Shown here: in pieces, positions 46,370-59,300 of the stretch
Position numbering within the stretch: the stretch's first letter is position 1
Layout: the number at the start of each line of letters is the position of its first letter
Source: Morchella semilibera
Taxonomy: Eukaryota > Ascomycota > Pezizomycetes > Pezizales > Morchellaceae
Assembly: GCA_009192285.1 (NCBI GenBank)
Contig: WBVU01000004.1
Location: 3,060,001-3,124,000, forward strand
DNA: 64,000 nucleotides
Reading direction: 5' to 3'
The notes under the pieces: model-generated
What the model was told of the DNA's origin: nothing
Seen by the model: only the letters and a program-made list of their open reading frames with translations
Database searches by the model: none
Position numbers and translations under genes: made by a program

Positions 46370-47735
46370 TCAAAGGAACATGTCCAGTGATTTCTTCTTT
46401 TTGGGATCCTTCATACTCCTTGCCCACTCGCCTCCATTTACCAACTTTTTCCCTTCAATCTTAATGCCCCCGACCCTAACCCACCCACCTCCGACCTTAC
46501 ACTTTATTACCAATAGCTCTTCCCCGTGCTTATTATCACCTTCGTCTTCACCTTCTATTCTAAGATATTCAAATGTCCCCGGTGGTACTTCGACTCCATC
46601 GATATTCTCCTCCGGAAGGTCCAATCTGCGGATATCCGTCAACACCGCCCTTTTCCTCCTCAACATCTGTGGCTCCTCTGGTGAGCCAAACTTGCACCAC
46701 AAGCTTTTGAGTGCCCCTGCCTTCCTCTCAACCTCTTCTGCACTGGCTGCGGAGAACTTAATTTTTGAGTGCGTTTCCGGGTCAACTTTCGGCGCCAGGC
46801 TGGGCGTGTAATTATTGACGACAGGTTTGATGGGTGGGATGAAGAGACCCTTGACACAAGTCTCTACCAGGAGTTCTGCGCCATGGACTGCGAGCGCGTC
46901 GTGGAGGTCTTGATATCCAATTCCCGTAGGAACATTAAGTGGGGGATCCGTCTGTATGAGAATTTCGCCTGCATCGATTTTCTTAGGGTGGAGAGTCTGT
47001 ACAGTTACGCCAGTTATAGGCGTAGCATCAAGGAGAGTGTGATATATTGGGGCCGCACCGCGGTACCTGGATATATCAGGTCAGAAACGTGATATACTAG
47101 AGACCCGTGACTCATACATAGGAAGGAGAGATGGGTGAACGTTTATGCCGCCATATTTGACTGCTTTAATAATACGCTCTGGTATAAAGAGACCGAATGA
47201 GGCAGCGATTAAAAGGTTTATATCCCCACTCGAGGAAGCTTCTGGGAGCTCTTGAACGGTGAGCTATTGAGTAATGGTTGTGAGGAATAAGAATTATATA
47301 CCTCCCAGTCCTTGAATCTATCGACTTCATGGATACGGAGTCTGAGCGACCTTGCAACTTCTTTGATAGGTGCTGTAAAGAAGTGATTATGAGATTTCGC
47401 GAACACTTTACTCTATATTTGCAGACGGTGGATGGCATACCTTCTTTCAATTCTCTCCGACCACGGCCAGAAAGTTTATCCTCCTTGGAGAGAACATCGA
47501 TGGAAGAGATGATGTCTCGCCGCTTTTCATGTAACGCATAGAGAGCCTTAAGGGAGGTTGCGCTAAAATGATCGGAGCCACAGAAGAGAATCTTAAGGGG
47601 AGGGCGTGAAGCATCCGCAGAAGCATCCAGCGAAAATAACCGGCGGGGGACCCTGCATGACAGAGCAATTGACCTGTGGGGGTACAGCGACAGCCTCACA
47701 AGTAAAGCGAGGGCAGATTGGCGTAAAAGCGACAT
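46370..47735 (-). CDS. fmt1: Mitochondrial methionyl-tRNA formyltransferase
   Basis: Transfers a formyl group from 10-formyl-tetrahydrofolate to initiator Met-tRNA for mitochondrial translation. Exons 47735-47441, 47372-47302, 47248-47118 and 47066-46370 sum to 397 codons plus stop, an exact fit. The Arg/Leu-rich, acid-poor N-terminus (MSLLRQSALALLVRLSLYPH) looks like a mitochondrial presequence. The catalytic domain shows KILFCGSDHFSATSLKAL, LLIAASFGLFIPERI, GGINVHPSLLP with the catalytic Asn158 and His160, YRGAAPIYHTLL, TGVTVQTLHPKKIDAGEIL with Asp197, and QTDPPL. The C-terminal domain (about 245-397) has PVVNNYTPSLAPKV and WCKFGSPEEP. An upstream in-frame ATG at 47861 would add 42 residues; the shorter start is preferred because the presequence-like region begins there. 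It is divergent from ccz1. Confidence 0.95.
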
Positions 47736-47968
47736 TGAATCTCTATCTAGACTGCTCTCTCTGCGGCGGTGGTGAAGATATCTCGCTTGTGGTGTTGATA
47801 TCGAGATCTCCGTCGATATTGTAATAATACGTGCGCCAAGAAATATGCGCACTATCATCATCGATTCGTCTCGATATCAAAATACGCCTATCTGCTCTCT
47901 AAATCCCACCCCCACCCCCCTTTCTCTCCTCCGTTATAGCCCCTTTACCCCCCTTCAGATGTACTCCC
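47736..47968. promoter_or_regulatory. Shared divergent promoter region fmt1/ccz1
   Basis: Only 233 bp separate the two start codons. It contains a GATATC-rich block (47777-47821), each GATATC being palindromic, and a C-rich tract (47905-47950) on the ccz1 side. A bidirectional promoter is inferred. Confidence 0.5.
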
Positions 47969-50665
47969 ATGAGCTCCTCTTCCTCCGCCGCCGCCCAAGC
48001 ATCTGCTTCTAATGCTGCTGCTGCTGCTGCACCCCCTCACCTCCCTCCCCCGTCTTCCCTCGTCACGACTGTCACCCCCGCCGCGCTCTCCTCACTCGCG
48101 ATATACAACCCATCCCTTGGTCCCACTGAGAAGTCTGTCCATGACCAGGTCGTCTTCTATACCTCCCGCAAGGGACCCGTGAGCTCAGACACGAAGCTCA
48201 GAGAGATCGGCCTCGCCCAGGGTATTGTCGAGTTTGCCCGGTGAGCTTCTCGATCCCGTACTGGAAGCTCCCCCCTCAACGAGACCCTAGCTAATATGGA
48301 AGGCTAGCGGATTCTCGAAAACCGAGAACCTAAGTTCAATAGAGACCCAGAAGACGCGGATTGTCACGCTGGAGATTGAGGAGCCTGGGTGGTGGATACT
48401 AGCTGTTTGTCTAACTGACCTCCGGAGAATATTTTGTTAGGGTTAAAGATAGCTGATATAAGCTCCTACAGCAAATCGACTTGACGTATATACACAATCC
48501 CTCCACATACCCGCCCACGATCGAGTACTCTGCTAGAGAAGTTGCTCCCTCGCTGGTCCTTCTTGCACAGATTCGCCAGGCCTATAACCAGTTCCGTTTC
48601 CACTACGGAAGCTTCGCGCAGAACCATGCCAAGCTTGGCCGTACAGCTTTCTGCAGACGGCTCGAAAAGTATTGGCTGCGCTGGGCATGGGGAAGGTGGG
48701 AAGTGATGCTTCATGGGTCTCCTGGAGCGGTGGCATTGGGCAATGGGGGGATCAAGATGGTTGGCGGCAGGCCCGGAAAAGAGATCGCGGAAGAGGAAAA
48801 TAGATTTTTCAGAACATGGGCAGAGAAGGAGAAGGCTAAGGGAATGGTGGATATGGTCGTATTTAGGTTTGGTGACTATGTCGAAGAGGAAGAGGACAAG
48901 GACAAGGACAAGAGTGCACGGAGCGGGTACTGGTTCTGGGGGAATACTACGAAGGCTGTTGCGGCAGCGATGTCAACGTCGACTCTACCAAGGGGAAAGT
49001 CCTTGAGGGCTCCGGGCATCATAATGCCACAAGATGGCTGTTTGTTTCCCGGTACTGGCTCACTAGAGCCCCGCTCAGTGAGAGATATCGCAACATATAT
49101 CAGTGAACTGTACCAGTATGGAGATGATATATCGCGGCGGTCTGCAAGTGGCAAGCAGAAGAAGAGCCGGAAGAAACCAAGGGGGTTGTTTAACAAAACA
49201 CCTAGCTCGGGATATTCCGCAGACAACAGCTCTGTAGAGGGCTCGCCAAGGAGAAGCCTCTCTGTAGTTAGGGACGAAGCTAGATCTACCCCAACTCCTC
49301 TCCTGCCGGATCAAATCTAAAGCCTTCGGCTGACGAGGCTTCTGATGGGAGCAGAGGAAGAGCTAGACAGGCGACGGCAGAGGAGTCTAGCAAGAGCAGA
49401 ATTGCTATCAATACCAATGCAAAAATCTTTAATTTACTGACTTTTGGATGGAGCGGCGGTTCGACCAAGCCCGCAACCAATGATAGTAACACCACTAATA
49501 GCCTGGCTTCTACTAGTACTACAACTACTTCTAGTACTACAGCTGCGGATGCTACTACTACTGCTACTGCTACTTCCTCATCTGAGCCCGAGCCCACGCC
49601 TCCGCCAATGACAATTGTAGACCCAATGGAGCATATTGAAAGGGCTCCCAAGGTACTTGGCGGAAATGATAGCAACAGCAAGAATAAAAGAGCACGTTTT
49701 ATGATTGGTTTCCTAGGGGATGTGTACGCGGAGGACCTGGACGATGATCTCCAGGATGCACAATCTAGGGGACGAATAACGAGTAGGACCGTCTGGGCAG
49801 AACGAAAGAAACCATCACCATCACCAGAAGCAGATAATGCTTCCAGAAATCCGGAATTAGCAGTCGCAGACGGATCAGGAAAGGGGAAGAGAAAGGACAG
49901 CACCAGCCAAGGACAAGCAACTCAGCAATCTAGCATGAACCTAGAAGAGTTTAGGATTGTCGTGTACACGGTAAGAGGATCTCTTCGCACATCCCATGCA
50001 TATCACATCGCGCCAATTTTATCAGGTGAATGATAATGAGGGAAGTTTTACTAAGATGATCTGATATCACAGAACCATCCGTTTATCTTTGCCTTCATCT
50101 TCGAGCCCACATCCCCGCAACTCACCTCGCCAGCCTTTTACCGGACGCTGCACCACCAGTTAGCCCCCCTGCACAGACCGCTGCTAAATCTTCCAGCCTT
50201 GCAGTGGGGTCGGCGGGAAATGCCTCCTCCAGCAGCAGCAGCAGCAGCAGCACCAAGCAGGCGCACCCTGCCCCGCCAAAACCGCCCTACGACCTCCTCT
50301 ACAACCCCACCACGCTGATGATCCACTCGACGGTCCCACCCATTCCCGAGCCCGGGCCCGAGTCGTCTCAGCACAGTGGATGGACCCGCGTCGAGGCCTT
50401 CCACGTGCACACACTTATCCTGGGCATCCTGGGCGAGACCATGCGTGACCGTGCAGAGCAGGAGCGCAGCGCGAGAAGCACAAAGGGTTGGTGGATAAAT
50501 TGGATGAGGCTCGAGGGTGGCGAGGAGGGTATCGTGGTGAGACGGGCAGGAGAGAAGAAGTCGGACCTTGCGGCGGGATTGGGCGGTGCCAGCGGCACTG
50601 GAGCGGGCGCGGGCGGCGTCGATATCAGGAGGTATTTTGAGGGATTAGTGAGGGGCGTTCGTTAA
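47969..50665 (+). CDS. ccz1: Ccz1, Rab7/Ypt7 exchange-factor subunit (two frame breaks)
   Basis: With Mon1, Ccz1 activates Ypt7/Rab7 for fusion at late endosomes and vacuoles. Exons: 47969-48240, 48308-48404, 48472-49970 (with a break) and 50073-50665 (with a break). The first longin domain is clear: SLAIYNPSLGPTEKSVHDQV, KLREIGLAQGIVEFARGFS, VTLEIEEPGWWILAQIDLT, then GRTAFCRRLEKYWLRWAWG. Later blocks are FPGTGSLEPRSVRDIATYIS, MNLEEFRIVVYTNHPFIFAF, FYRTLHHQLAPLHRPLL, YDLLYNPTTLMIHSTVP, WTRVEAFHVHTLILGIL and GWWINWMRL. The frame shifts at about 49305 and about 50187; each shift equals one missing base, and adding two bases makes the total length a multiple of three. A 50-nt intron (49234-49283) is an alternative for the first break. 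Confidence 0.9.
50225..50255 (+). repeat. (AGC)n microsatellite in ccz1
   Basis: About nine AGC-type codons in a row, encoding a poly-Ser stretch in the last exon of ccz1. Confidence 0.85.
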
Positions 50666-53600
50666 ACACTTGTCAAGTGAAGCCCCATTGTCAATTTTGT
50701 CATTGACAGCTTACCCCCGTCCCAATTCTAATTATTTCCATATTGTATCTAAAGAACCCTTACTATTATTACTATTATCACTACCAACAAGCTTTGTATC
50801 TGATTCGCCGGGGATAAGGATGGAGTAGCGAGTTTCATGTGTCTGCAATCTCCCCCCCCCCCCCCCTTCCTTCTATCCTGTCTGTGTTGTCGGCCCAGCT
50901 CAGTTGCTTTTGCATAAAAAATATTAAGACTCCCCCACCGCTCTATCCTGCATTACAGATTGCATTCGCTTGCCGGTACCTCAAGATTTCCCGTGCCTAT
51001 AGCTGTGGCCAGTGTTATGTTTAGGACTCCCAATTGGACCGTTATCCTGCTCCTCCTCCTACGTATGGGGGGGTCCATGTCGGCCCTCGGGGGGGCGTCC
51101 CGGGGCGGGTGGCATAGAATCTTGAGGGAGGGCAGACCACGTTTTACGTGCGTTTTACCAAAATTGCAAATCAATATCTTTTCCATCTATTTCTATTCTG
51201 CTAAGATCAGGCACCGAATTTCTTTTCTCTCTTTCGTTTCATTTTTTTTATTAATCAATTTTTTTAGATTATCCTCCAATCCCAATTTGCACTCTACTCT
51301 ATCCATATAATATTCCATGTAGCCGCATCGTTTACTCTATCTGCATACCTGGATAGAGCATGTTTCCTGTGCTGTTAATCCATCTCTAACAAGAAGGCCC
51401 ATGGCCGGGTATTTATATGCGGCCCGATCGCAAATCGATCTACCTTGCTTCTTTCTTTCTTTTACCTGCTGTGCATAACTCCCCCCTTTGTGGGTGATTA
51501 GAGTAGATTGCTGCGGACCTGGATGGCTGGGTTGGATTGATGGTTTGATGGTTTGACGGTTTGATATTGGTTGGAAGGAGGGATGCTATAATTGGGAATG
51601 CTTATCCGGCGGCGGCCATGGCCCTTTTAGATGGCCGGTTTGTGCTTGCTTGCTCTGCTCTGCTCTTCTCTGCGCTGCACCGCACCGCCTGCTTTACCGG
51701 CGCGGTATTGTAGGTACATGTACCTACTTTAGATAGAGTAGATTAGCTATCTGTATGTATGCAACCCCCCACAGCGCCGGGATTGGTGGGGAGGGATGGG
51801 ACCTTTGGGGGGGTGGGGGGGAACGGTTGTGCTTGGATGCTTGTATGTATGGGTATACGAACATGGGTTTTTCTTTCCTAGCATGGGAACCCGGGAAAGA
51901 TTGTGGTGGTGGAGGGACTTTTGATACTTTTGATACTCACCCTTCTTCCTCTTCCTCTTCTTCTACCTGGTCTGATACAGCATTGTGACAGTAGTAGTGG
52001 TGGTTGTTGTGGTTGTGGTTGTTGGTTGGTTGGAGCAGTAACCGACGGTCCATGAGCCATTTGGGGCTGGTTGAGATGGAAATTTTGTTGCAACGGTGCG
52101 TGATTGTGGCCTCTTCTATTGCAATTGCATATTGCATGAATTGCATGAATTGCGTGGGAATGTTCGTGATCCTGCTGCTGCTGCTGCAGTTCGTAGAGAT
52201 ATTGGCCAGCTAGCTAGTAGCTAAGGACTCACTCAGGAGGTTCGTATTCGATGCAGTCTTGAGCTGAGTTGCACTTTTTATGAATTACGTGATGTTTTTT
52301 TTTTAATTGGGACAGCTGCTTACTCGACGATTTACGTTTCCATACTCTTCTCTATTAGCACAACTAGCTGACATACAAGCACTACATGTACTTTACATAC
52401 ATGCTGTGTGCTGTTCTGTTCTGTGCCTGTGGTGGTTCAGTTATCAGAACTGCACCGGTTTGTCAGTCGGAATTGTAATTTAAAGAAAAAAGCAGTCCTG
52501 CTGTCTATGCAGGAACCTGGGTGTGTCGCCAATTCTTGGTACGGACTTTGCACCCTCTCTTTCTTGCATGTGAATTGTGTTTCTCTGGTTTTTTTATTTT
52601 TCCCGCCGTCCGAATAGAGTTTTCTATGCGTTTCAGCTCCCGAAAAACCTTGTTTTTGTTACTGCTGCTGCTGCCGCTGCCGTTTGTGTGTGGATTTATG
52701 GATAAAACAGCTTGCTTGCTTGCAGACGGTCAAGTCCAGCGCAGTCCAGTCCAGTTTCCTATCAATTCGGTTCAATTCCAGTAATCGCACCCAGCGTTGT
52801 TGTTTTTTTTTTTTTTTTTACCAGAAACTGGGGCGGCGGGACCGGTCATAGAGAGAATTGAAGTATATAGCTGCAGGTTTGCCGGTTCGGTTCGGTTCGG
52901 TGCATTATCATTCCTTCCCTCCCCCCCAATTAACTACACACAATTGTAGGTACAGTATCCAATCCCTACCCCTTCTCAAGCGTAGCTTACCAATTGCCAA
53001 TCAGTAATTAATACAGTAAGATGTTTTTAACTCAATGAGCGCTTTTCTTTCTCGTGTCTCTATCTAGGGAGATAGAGTACCAATTGACCGGGGGGGGAGG
53101 GGGCGCGTAGATAGCGAGAGTGGGAGATCGTAATTCGGGATTCTCGATTTCGATTGCGACTGCGGCAATCTGTTGTCTTCTTTTTTTTGGTCTTTTTTGC
53201 GAGCCGAGAGAGCGAGAACGAGCGCGAGAGAGTGAGAGAGAAGCCGGGGTTTGGTTTCGGGGGGGAAGGAAGGCCTAGGAAGGTAAGTACATGTATGTGT
53301 AGTGCATAACGGCGTTTAGATTACCTGGTAGGACAAAACAAAAGAAAGAGAGAGTGAGTGAGCATCGGCATCTAGATTCTGGGCCATGCGATGGTCAAGA
53401 TGCGATGGCAAATCTCTCGGGGGGGCCCCGCAATTGTGAATTGTGAATTGTGAATTATGAATTGTGTTGGATAATTGGGAAGGGGATCCTCGGGGCTTGC
53501 ATTTGACTCTCGTGGGAATCTCGGTAACGACGATAGAGATTAGAGAGATTAGAGAGAGATGAAATGATCTAAATCAAACTTTTTTCAATTCCTCCGACAT

Positions 53601-54637
53601 CTACTTACATGTAATTGTATGTAACCTCCCTAACACACCCGACAGACCAAATATATTTCGATTCCCATACCCATCCCCATTAATTCCCCCAATCCATCCC
53701 GTCCCGCGGCCGGGCCGTCTACTATACTTATTCTCAATCCATCTACCGCCCGACATCGTCGTCTTTGTCGTCGTCGTTGACCGGGTGCTCCCCCTTGCTT
53801 GAATTAGCAGAGAGAGGCAGAGGAATCGGCGATGAGATTGCGAGATTGCGAGATTTCGAGATAGAGATAGGAAACACCACCCACGCACCCCCTGCTACGA
53901 AAAGAAAAAATGCATTTTGGGGGGGGAGGGGGGAGAACCCAGCTATTCAGCTTCTCCGGAGACGAAACCATCATCGTGAAGTAGTAGGTAGAAATAGAAA
54001 TAGAAATAATTTTTTTTTTCTTCTTTCTTTCCCCGTAAAAAAAAAAAAAAACCTAATCTCGTCATCGTCGTCCAGCTGCCCATCGGACGACTTGTTGTTA
54101 GAGATCGATCAGATTTCACCCCCCCCCCCCCCACCCCTTTTCTCTCCACTCCCGAAGAAGCTTAAATTCTGATGATAATGTGATTGATAAAAAAAAACTT
54201 GTCCCTCTTAGTAGTGATGATGATGATGTGTGGTGATGATGATGATGATGATATCAATGTGATTTCTTTTTCTTCTTTCTCTACCCTGGATCTGATGTAG
54301 AATTGCGTAGAGCGGAGCAGTTCAGAATATTCCCACATGGCAGACAGGACCGTCCCGTCGTTAACCTTTTTTTTTTTTTTTTTTTTATTTTATTTTTACA
54401 GTCCAGTTCAAGATGTTCCATTGTTCCATCCGTCCATAGCAACCCTAACCCACCAATCCACCCCTAACCCCCAGGAAGCTGCTGAGCAGCGTTGCCTCAA
54501 CAACCAACCACGTAAATAAAACTTTCAACCTCCATCAAATTGAGAACAAACGTCTGAAACAAGAAAAGGTTAGAGAGAGGCCCTGCACCCTACCGCCACA
54601 AGAATCAGATATATATTTCTCTCGCACCCAGACCGAA
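50666..54637. other. Intergenic, no gene recognised
   Basis: About 4 kb. It has long C, G and T runs (50851, 51780-51825, 52800, 54119, 54366), TG/TTG and GAT microsatellites (51990-52035, 54216-54252), GAATTGTGAATTGTG repeats near 53430-53465 and CT-rich tracts toward 54640. No ORF has a recognisable domain. Confidence 0.5.
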
Positions 54638-56021
54638 ATGCCGCCCCGCGTTAGAGCATCAGCAAGGAATACGCGTGCCACTTCTGCTGCCGCCGCCGCC
54701 GCTACTTCAAAGGCTGCGGTGTCGAAGCCTAAAGTAGTAGCTCCACAAGCAAAGATACAGCAGGCACAGGCACAGGTGAAGGCGCCGAGTAAGAAGCGGG
54801 CAAGGGAAGATGCAGAGGAAGGAAACGACGAGGACACACTCAATGGGCAACGGAGTGTGAAGAAGAAGAAGAAGAAGAAGGAGCTGTCTGATGATGGTAT
54901 GTACCCTAATTGGCTTTCTCATATTTTTATATATCTAAACGCTAGCTCTAATACAACGGCATACACCAGAAACTGCGGAACAATCATTACCAGGGGGGAA
55001 AACACCCAAAAACAACACCTCGGGCACAACGATAATACCGCTGCCGCCGCAGCTCACAGATACAGCTGCTGTAGCTGCTGCAGAGACCCCCGGAACCGCA
55101 AAACGGCTAAAGTTCAACCCCGAGGTGCACGGCGCGGAGCTGCAGGACCGCTTTCTGCAGCTACAGGATGACCTCTTTGAGAAGCTCGTCTCCCCGCGCA
55201 AAGGCACCTCCTCCGCCGGCGGGATTGCACAGAACCTCGAGGTACCCCCTCCTCCCTGCTATCAGAATAATAGCCATCTCTAACACACCCCACTACAGCT
55301 CGCCGTCCGTCGCCCACCAAAGTCCAAAAACAACCCAAAACCCAAATCCAAACTTACCAAGAAAGCTCCCCTCCCCTCAACCACCAAGCCCGCCCCGCGG
55401 CCCGCACCCATAGTCTCATTAAGCCTCGGCGAGCGCCTACGGCGCCTCGGCTCCCCCGCCACCGTCGCAAACACGTCCATCAAACCCACAAATATCCTCC
55501 CTGTGCGCGCACGCCCAGTTGCGGCGCCGGCGGTGAAGAGCACAAAGCCGCTCACGAAGCCGACGTTCGAGCTGCCGGGTGACGCGCTCATGAAGAAGAG
55601 GGCGGTGGAGCGCGAGGAGCGCAGAAAGCGTATGGAGGAGGCAGCGGCGGAGAGAGAGGCTGCGAAGCGGGCTGGGAGACCGGGAGTGGGGGCGAAGAAG
55701 GAGGTGGGACAAAAGGAGGGGGAGACTAAGGGACAAGAACAGGTGGGGAAACCGCGTGCGAGTCCCCCCACGAATACCCCTCAGGCTAGTAGTAGTACTG
55801 CTAGTGCTCCAAAAAGTGCGGCACCGGCGCCAGTGACTACTACTACTACGAGTAGCGCAGTGTCAGGGTTGTCGCCTGTCAAGCTCGCGACGTCACTAAT
55901 CCCCTCGTTTGTCACCAGGGGCTTCACGGCGGTCACAGGGGCGGTGCGGATGTCTGTTCCATCCTCTCCTGCCCCAAAACAAACTCCAGAGCCAGAGCCA
56001 GAACCAGAAATCACACCAGCA

Positions 56022-56070
<49 letters not shown>

Positions 56071-56324
56071 CGGAGCCGGAGCCGGAGCCAAAGCCAAGAC
56101 ACAGGGAAGAAGAACTTAAACCCGAACCCCAACCCCAGACCTCCAACGTCAAAGACCCCGCCGTGCAAGAGAAGCGCGAGGCCGAGGAAGAGGAGGTGCG
56201 GAGGCTACGTGCGGAGGCTGCTGAGAGGGGGAAAGCATCGGCGATGATGTGGGCAGAGCAGATGAGGATGAAAGGGGTGGGTGCTGCTGCTGCTTCTTCG
56301 CCAGCAAAACCAGCGCCATCGTGA
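54638..56324 (+). CDS. Basic, low-complexity protein of unknown function with Glu-Pro repeats
   Basis: Exons 54638-54896, 54970-55241 and 55299-56324 (introns of 73 and 57 nt, GT-AG, phases consistent) give 518 residues. Seen: an Ala/Lys-rich N-terminus ([16 protein letters not shown]) with an NLS-like KKKKKKK run at about residue 80; a conserved-looking middle segment ([35 protein letters not shown]); [20 protein letters not shown] and [20 protein letters not shown]; charged helical stretches; a (Pro-Glu)n run of about 15 units from GAGCCA codons; and a C-terminal coiled-coil-like [17 protein letters not shown]. This suggests a nuclear or cytoskeleton-binding disordered protein. The FELPGDAL...KR piece recalls TPX2-type motifs only loosely; the function is not assigned. 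Confidence 0.75.
55985..56095 (+). repeat. GAGCCA hexamer minisatellite in coding sequence
   Basis: Repeated CCAGAG units encode Pro-Glu; toward the 3' end they drift to CCGGAG. The array could vary in length between strains. Confidence 0.9.
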
Positions 56325-59300
56325 TGTGAGGTGAGGTGATTGATTGGTGTGATGTTTCAATGTTTGTTTCAATGTCCCAATGACCTTGGTAGTATATCAA
56401 ACTAGTATAGTGTAGTGTAGATCGGCCCGGGGGGGGGGGTCAATGATTGCATGCCCCTTGAATCTGCTACTATCTGCTACTACCTACTACTATCATCCCC
56501 TGTGTATGAGGAGGAGGGGAAGTTGAGGAGCTTTTTTTGTGTACCTTTGTGGCTTGTTTCTTCTATTTTTTTTTCTTTACTCTGCTTTTTTTGTTCGGTT
56601 ATCTGGCTTGGCCTTCTAGGGGGAATTCATTCAAGCGAGCACTTTGGAGGCGGTCGTGTTTCTAATCATGAAGAGCACAACCGGATTTCGGATTTTCCGG
56701 GGCTCGGGTTTCGGTTCGGAAGGTTTTTTTCTTTCCTTTTTTTTCCCTCCTTTTCATCTCATCTTGTTTATGTACTTATCTTTTTCTTTTTTTTTTTTAA
56801 GCTGGAGTTAACGGCGGTAAAGTTTTTAACACAAATGACTCCAGCCCAGGGCAATCAATTGCAAGCCACCGCCAGCACCGACCGTCTGATCATGTCAAAT
56901 CATTTCTGGTACAACCACCATGGCCATAAAGTTAATTCTCCACTACACTACAGTGTAACCCCCCCCCCCCTATGGTGGGGCTTGAACTTGTTAAGCGAGT
57001 CTTGCTTTTTTATTTTATTTTATTTTTTACTTTGTGGAGGAGGCGAATTCTTGTGGAAGGGGAAAGAGTGTGTGTGGATCCCTTCCGGATGGGGGGTCGG
57101 GTGATGGATGGCGTTTCTGTGTCTGTGTCTGTGTCTGTGAAATGGAAATTGGAGGATTGAAAAATGGGGTTTGTGACAAACAACGGTTTTGTTTTCTAGT
57201 TTTATTTTTATTTCTATTTTTATGAAGAAAAAAAAAGTTACAGACACAGACACACAGAGGAGGTAGACATGGGATATGAATTAACCTAGCTACATGTAGA
57301 TACAAGATCCCATCATCATCATCATCATCATCATCATCGTCATAAAACATTAAAAGAATCCTCGTTTAGCATCATTTTTCCCAGAAATTTAATATAACCC
57401 GGGCTGAGCACCCCCCCTAGTTGTGCGAGAGAGAGAGCTGTGAGTCGCAGGGCTGCATATTTCCAAGACCTCAAATTGTTACCATCACATCTCCATCTCG
57501 CTAGACCAGATCTAGTCTTGTATCCCTCTCTCTCCCTCTGGATATGGAAATATGGAAACAGTTATTATGCCTGACTGCAACTGCACTGCAACTGAGATTT
57601 CAATCTATAGATTGCGCACACACAAACACAAGATGATTGTAACACGAGCAGCCGAGAAAGCAGCAGAGAGCACGTACCTGCTTACGATTACCCCGTTTAT
57701 TTTTCTACTCATATATATTTATATTTATTTCGAGCGGTTCTCGCGTCTCGACATTTGCAAGCCTGGGATGAGATATTGGGGCCAGCCAAGCCACGTGCTG
57801 GCCCCGATATCTCCATCCATACCTGGTTACCGAGAGAAAGAGAGAGTACCTGCCTGATGATTACTTTAATTAATTCACAGCTAGCCAGCTAGCTACATAC
57901 AGTACATAGATAGAGAGAGAGAGATACCAAGCTTCCTTCAGTCATCGTTTGCATCAGCTGGGATGAAACAACATGTTGATGTAATCACCCAGCGTACGTA
58001 GCGAGCCAGTGAAAGGAAGAGAATGGAAGCTCTGGAAGTCCATTCCGGACCGCAGCATCCCTCCCCTCGCTCCCCCGCATGATGTGATGTGATGGGGCGG
58101 AATGAGTGTAAGGGTAATGGTTATGGTAATGGTAATTGTAATGGTAATGGGGTTCATCTCATCATCTAGAGTGCCCGTACCCTGGGCTGAGGGTCTGGAC
58201 ATACGAGGAGCGTGTTCACAATTTGGAATGCTATGCTGCTGCTGTTGTCCGTGTACATACCTAGACGTGGACGTAGGCATCTCACCTGCGCAGAGAGCTC
58301 GAGATCACGCTTCGCTTTCACTTCTCTTTTCAGAGGCAGGGTAGGAATAGCCCTGCATTGCCTCTGGAGACAGAAAGAATAGACGGAGAGAGTCTCACAT
58401 ACATTATTTCATATCCCCCATCATACACTCTAATGAATGAATGAATGAGTGAATGAATGAACTGCAACAGCAGCAGCAGCACAATTAACCCTCTTTCAGG
58501 TCAGCCGAGCCGATCACGAACAAAACGCCATACTGCATGTCATTCATTTAACGGATGACGAGCTTTTCTGCTCTGTTCTGCTCTGCTCTACGCTCTACTG
58601 AGTCTACTCTGCTCCGTTCCGCTTCCTTCCACCATCGGTGCCGTTGCCGGATATCGATAGGATAAGATAGGATATGGGAATACGTACCATGTCTCAATTG
58701 AACAAGCAGCAGAACCATCATCACCATCTCACCAAATATCTTGTAAAATCTACCTAGAAAGGGTTGGTAATTACATGTAACCAACGGGGGCACTCGTATA
58801 TTTTGATTGATTGATTTGTAATAATAATGATAATGGGTAGGCTCAATTAAACACAAACAATTGACGTGAGCGGTACCCTGCCAAACTGAGCCATCATCTC
58901 CTACCGGCCAGTGCGGCCACCGGTACGGTACCGGCGCGGGGCAACGGCATGTGTGAGTGTGTGTGAGTGTATGTGTGCGGTGTGTGTGTGTGTGTGTGTG
59001 TGCTTCCCGAGAAATAAGACAATAACAGATGTCTAACTCTCCTCTTTCTCTCTGCTGCTGTATGTAGGGTATTCGGAACCTCATGGCTTTGCCTGTCTGA
59101 CTTCCCAACTGACTGACCTGCCTCACCTCCCGCTACCTTCCCGAGACCCGCGAGAGCCTGTTGGATCCTCCATCACAAGAAATAATAAAATAAAAATAAA
59201 AAAAAATAAAAAATAAAACCTGGAGAAGATTGTTAATACCCACGAGGCAAATTGAAACCCGCGCTACCCGCACCATTCAATCATAACATTATTATTGGCC

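Noticed and set aside
47736-47861. Longer fmt1 start at 47861
   Set aside because: The extra residues do not resemble a better presequence, and the ATG at 47735 is followed directly by an Arg/Leu-rich presequence-like region.
55781-56152. Antisense Gly/Ser repeat ORF
   Set aside because: Mirror of the Pro-Glu minisatellite in the plus-strand gene.
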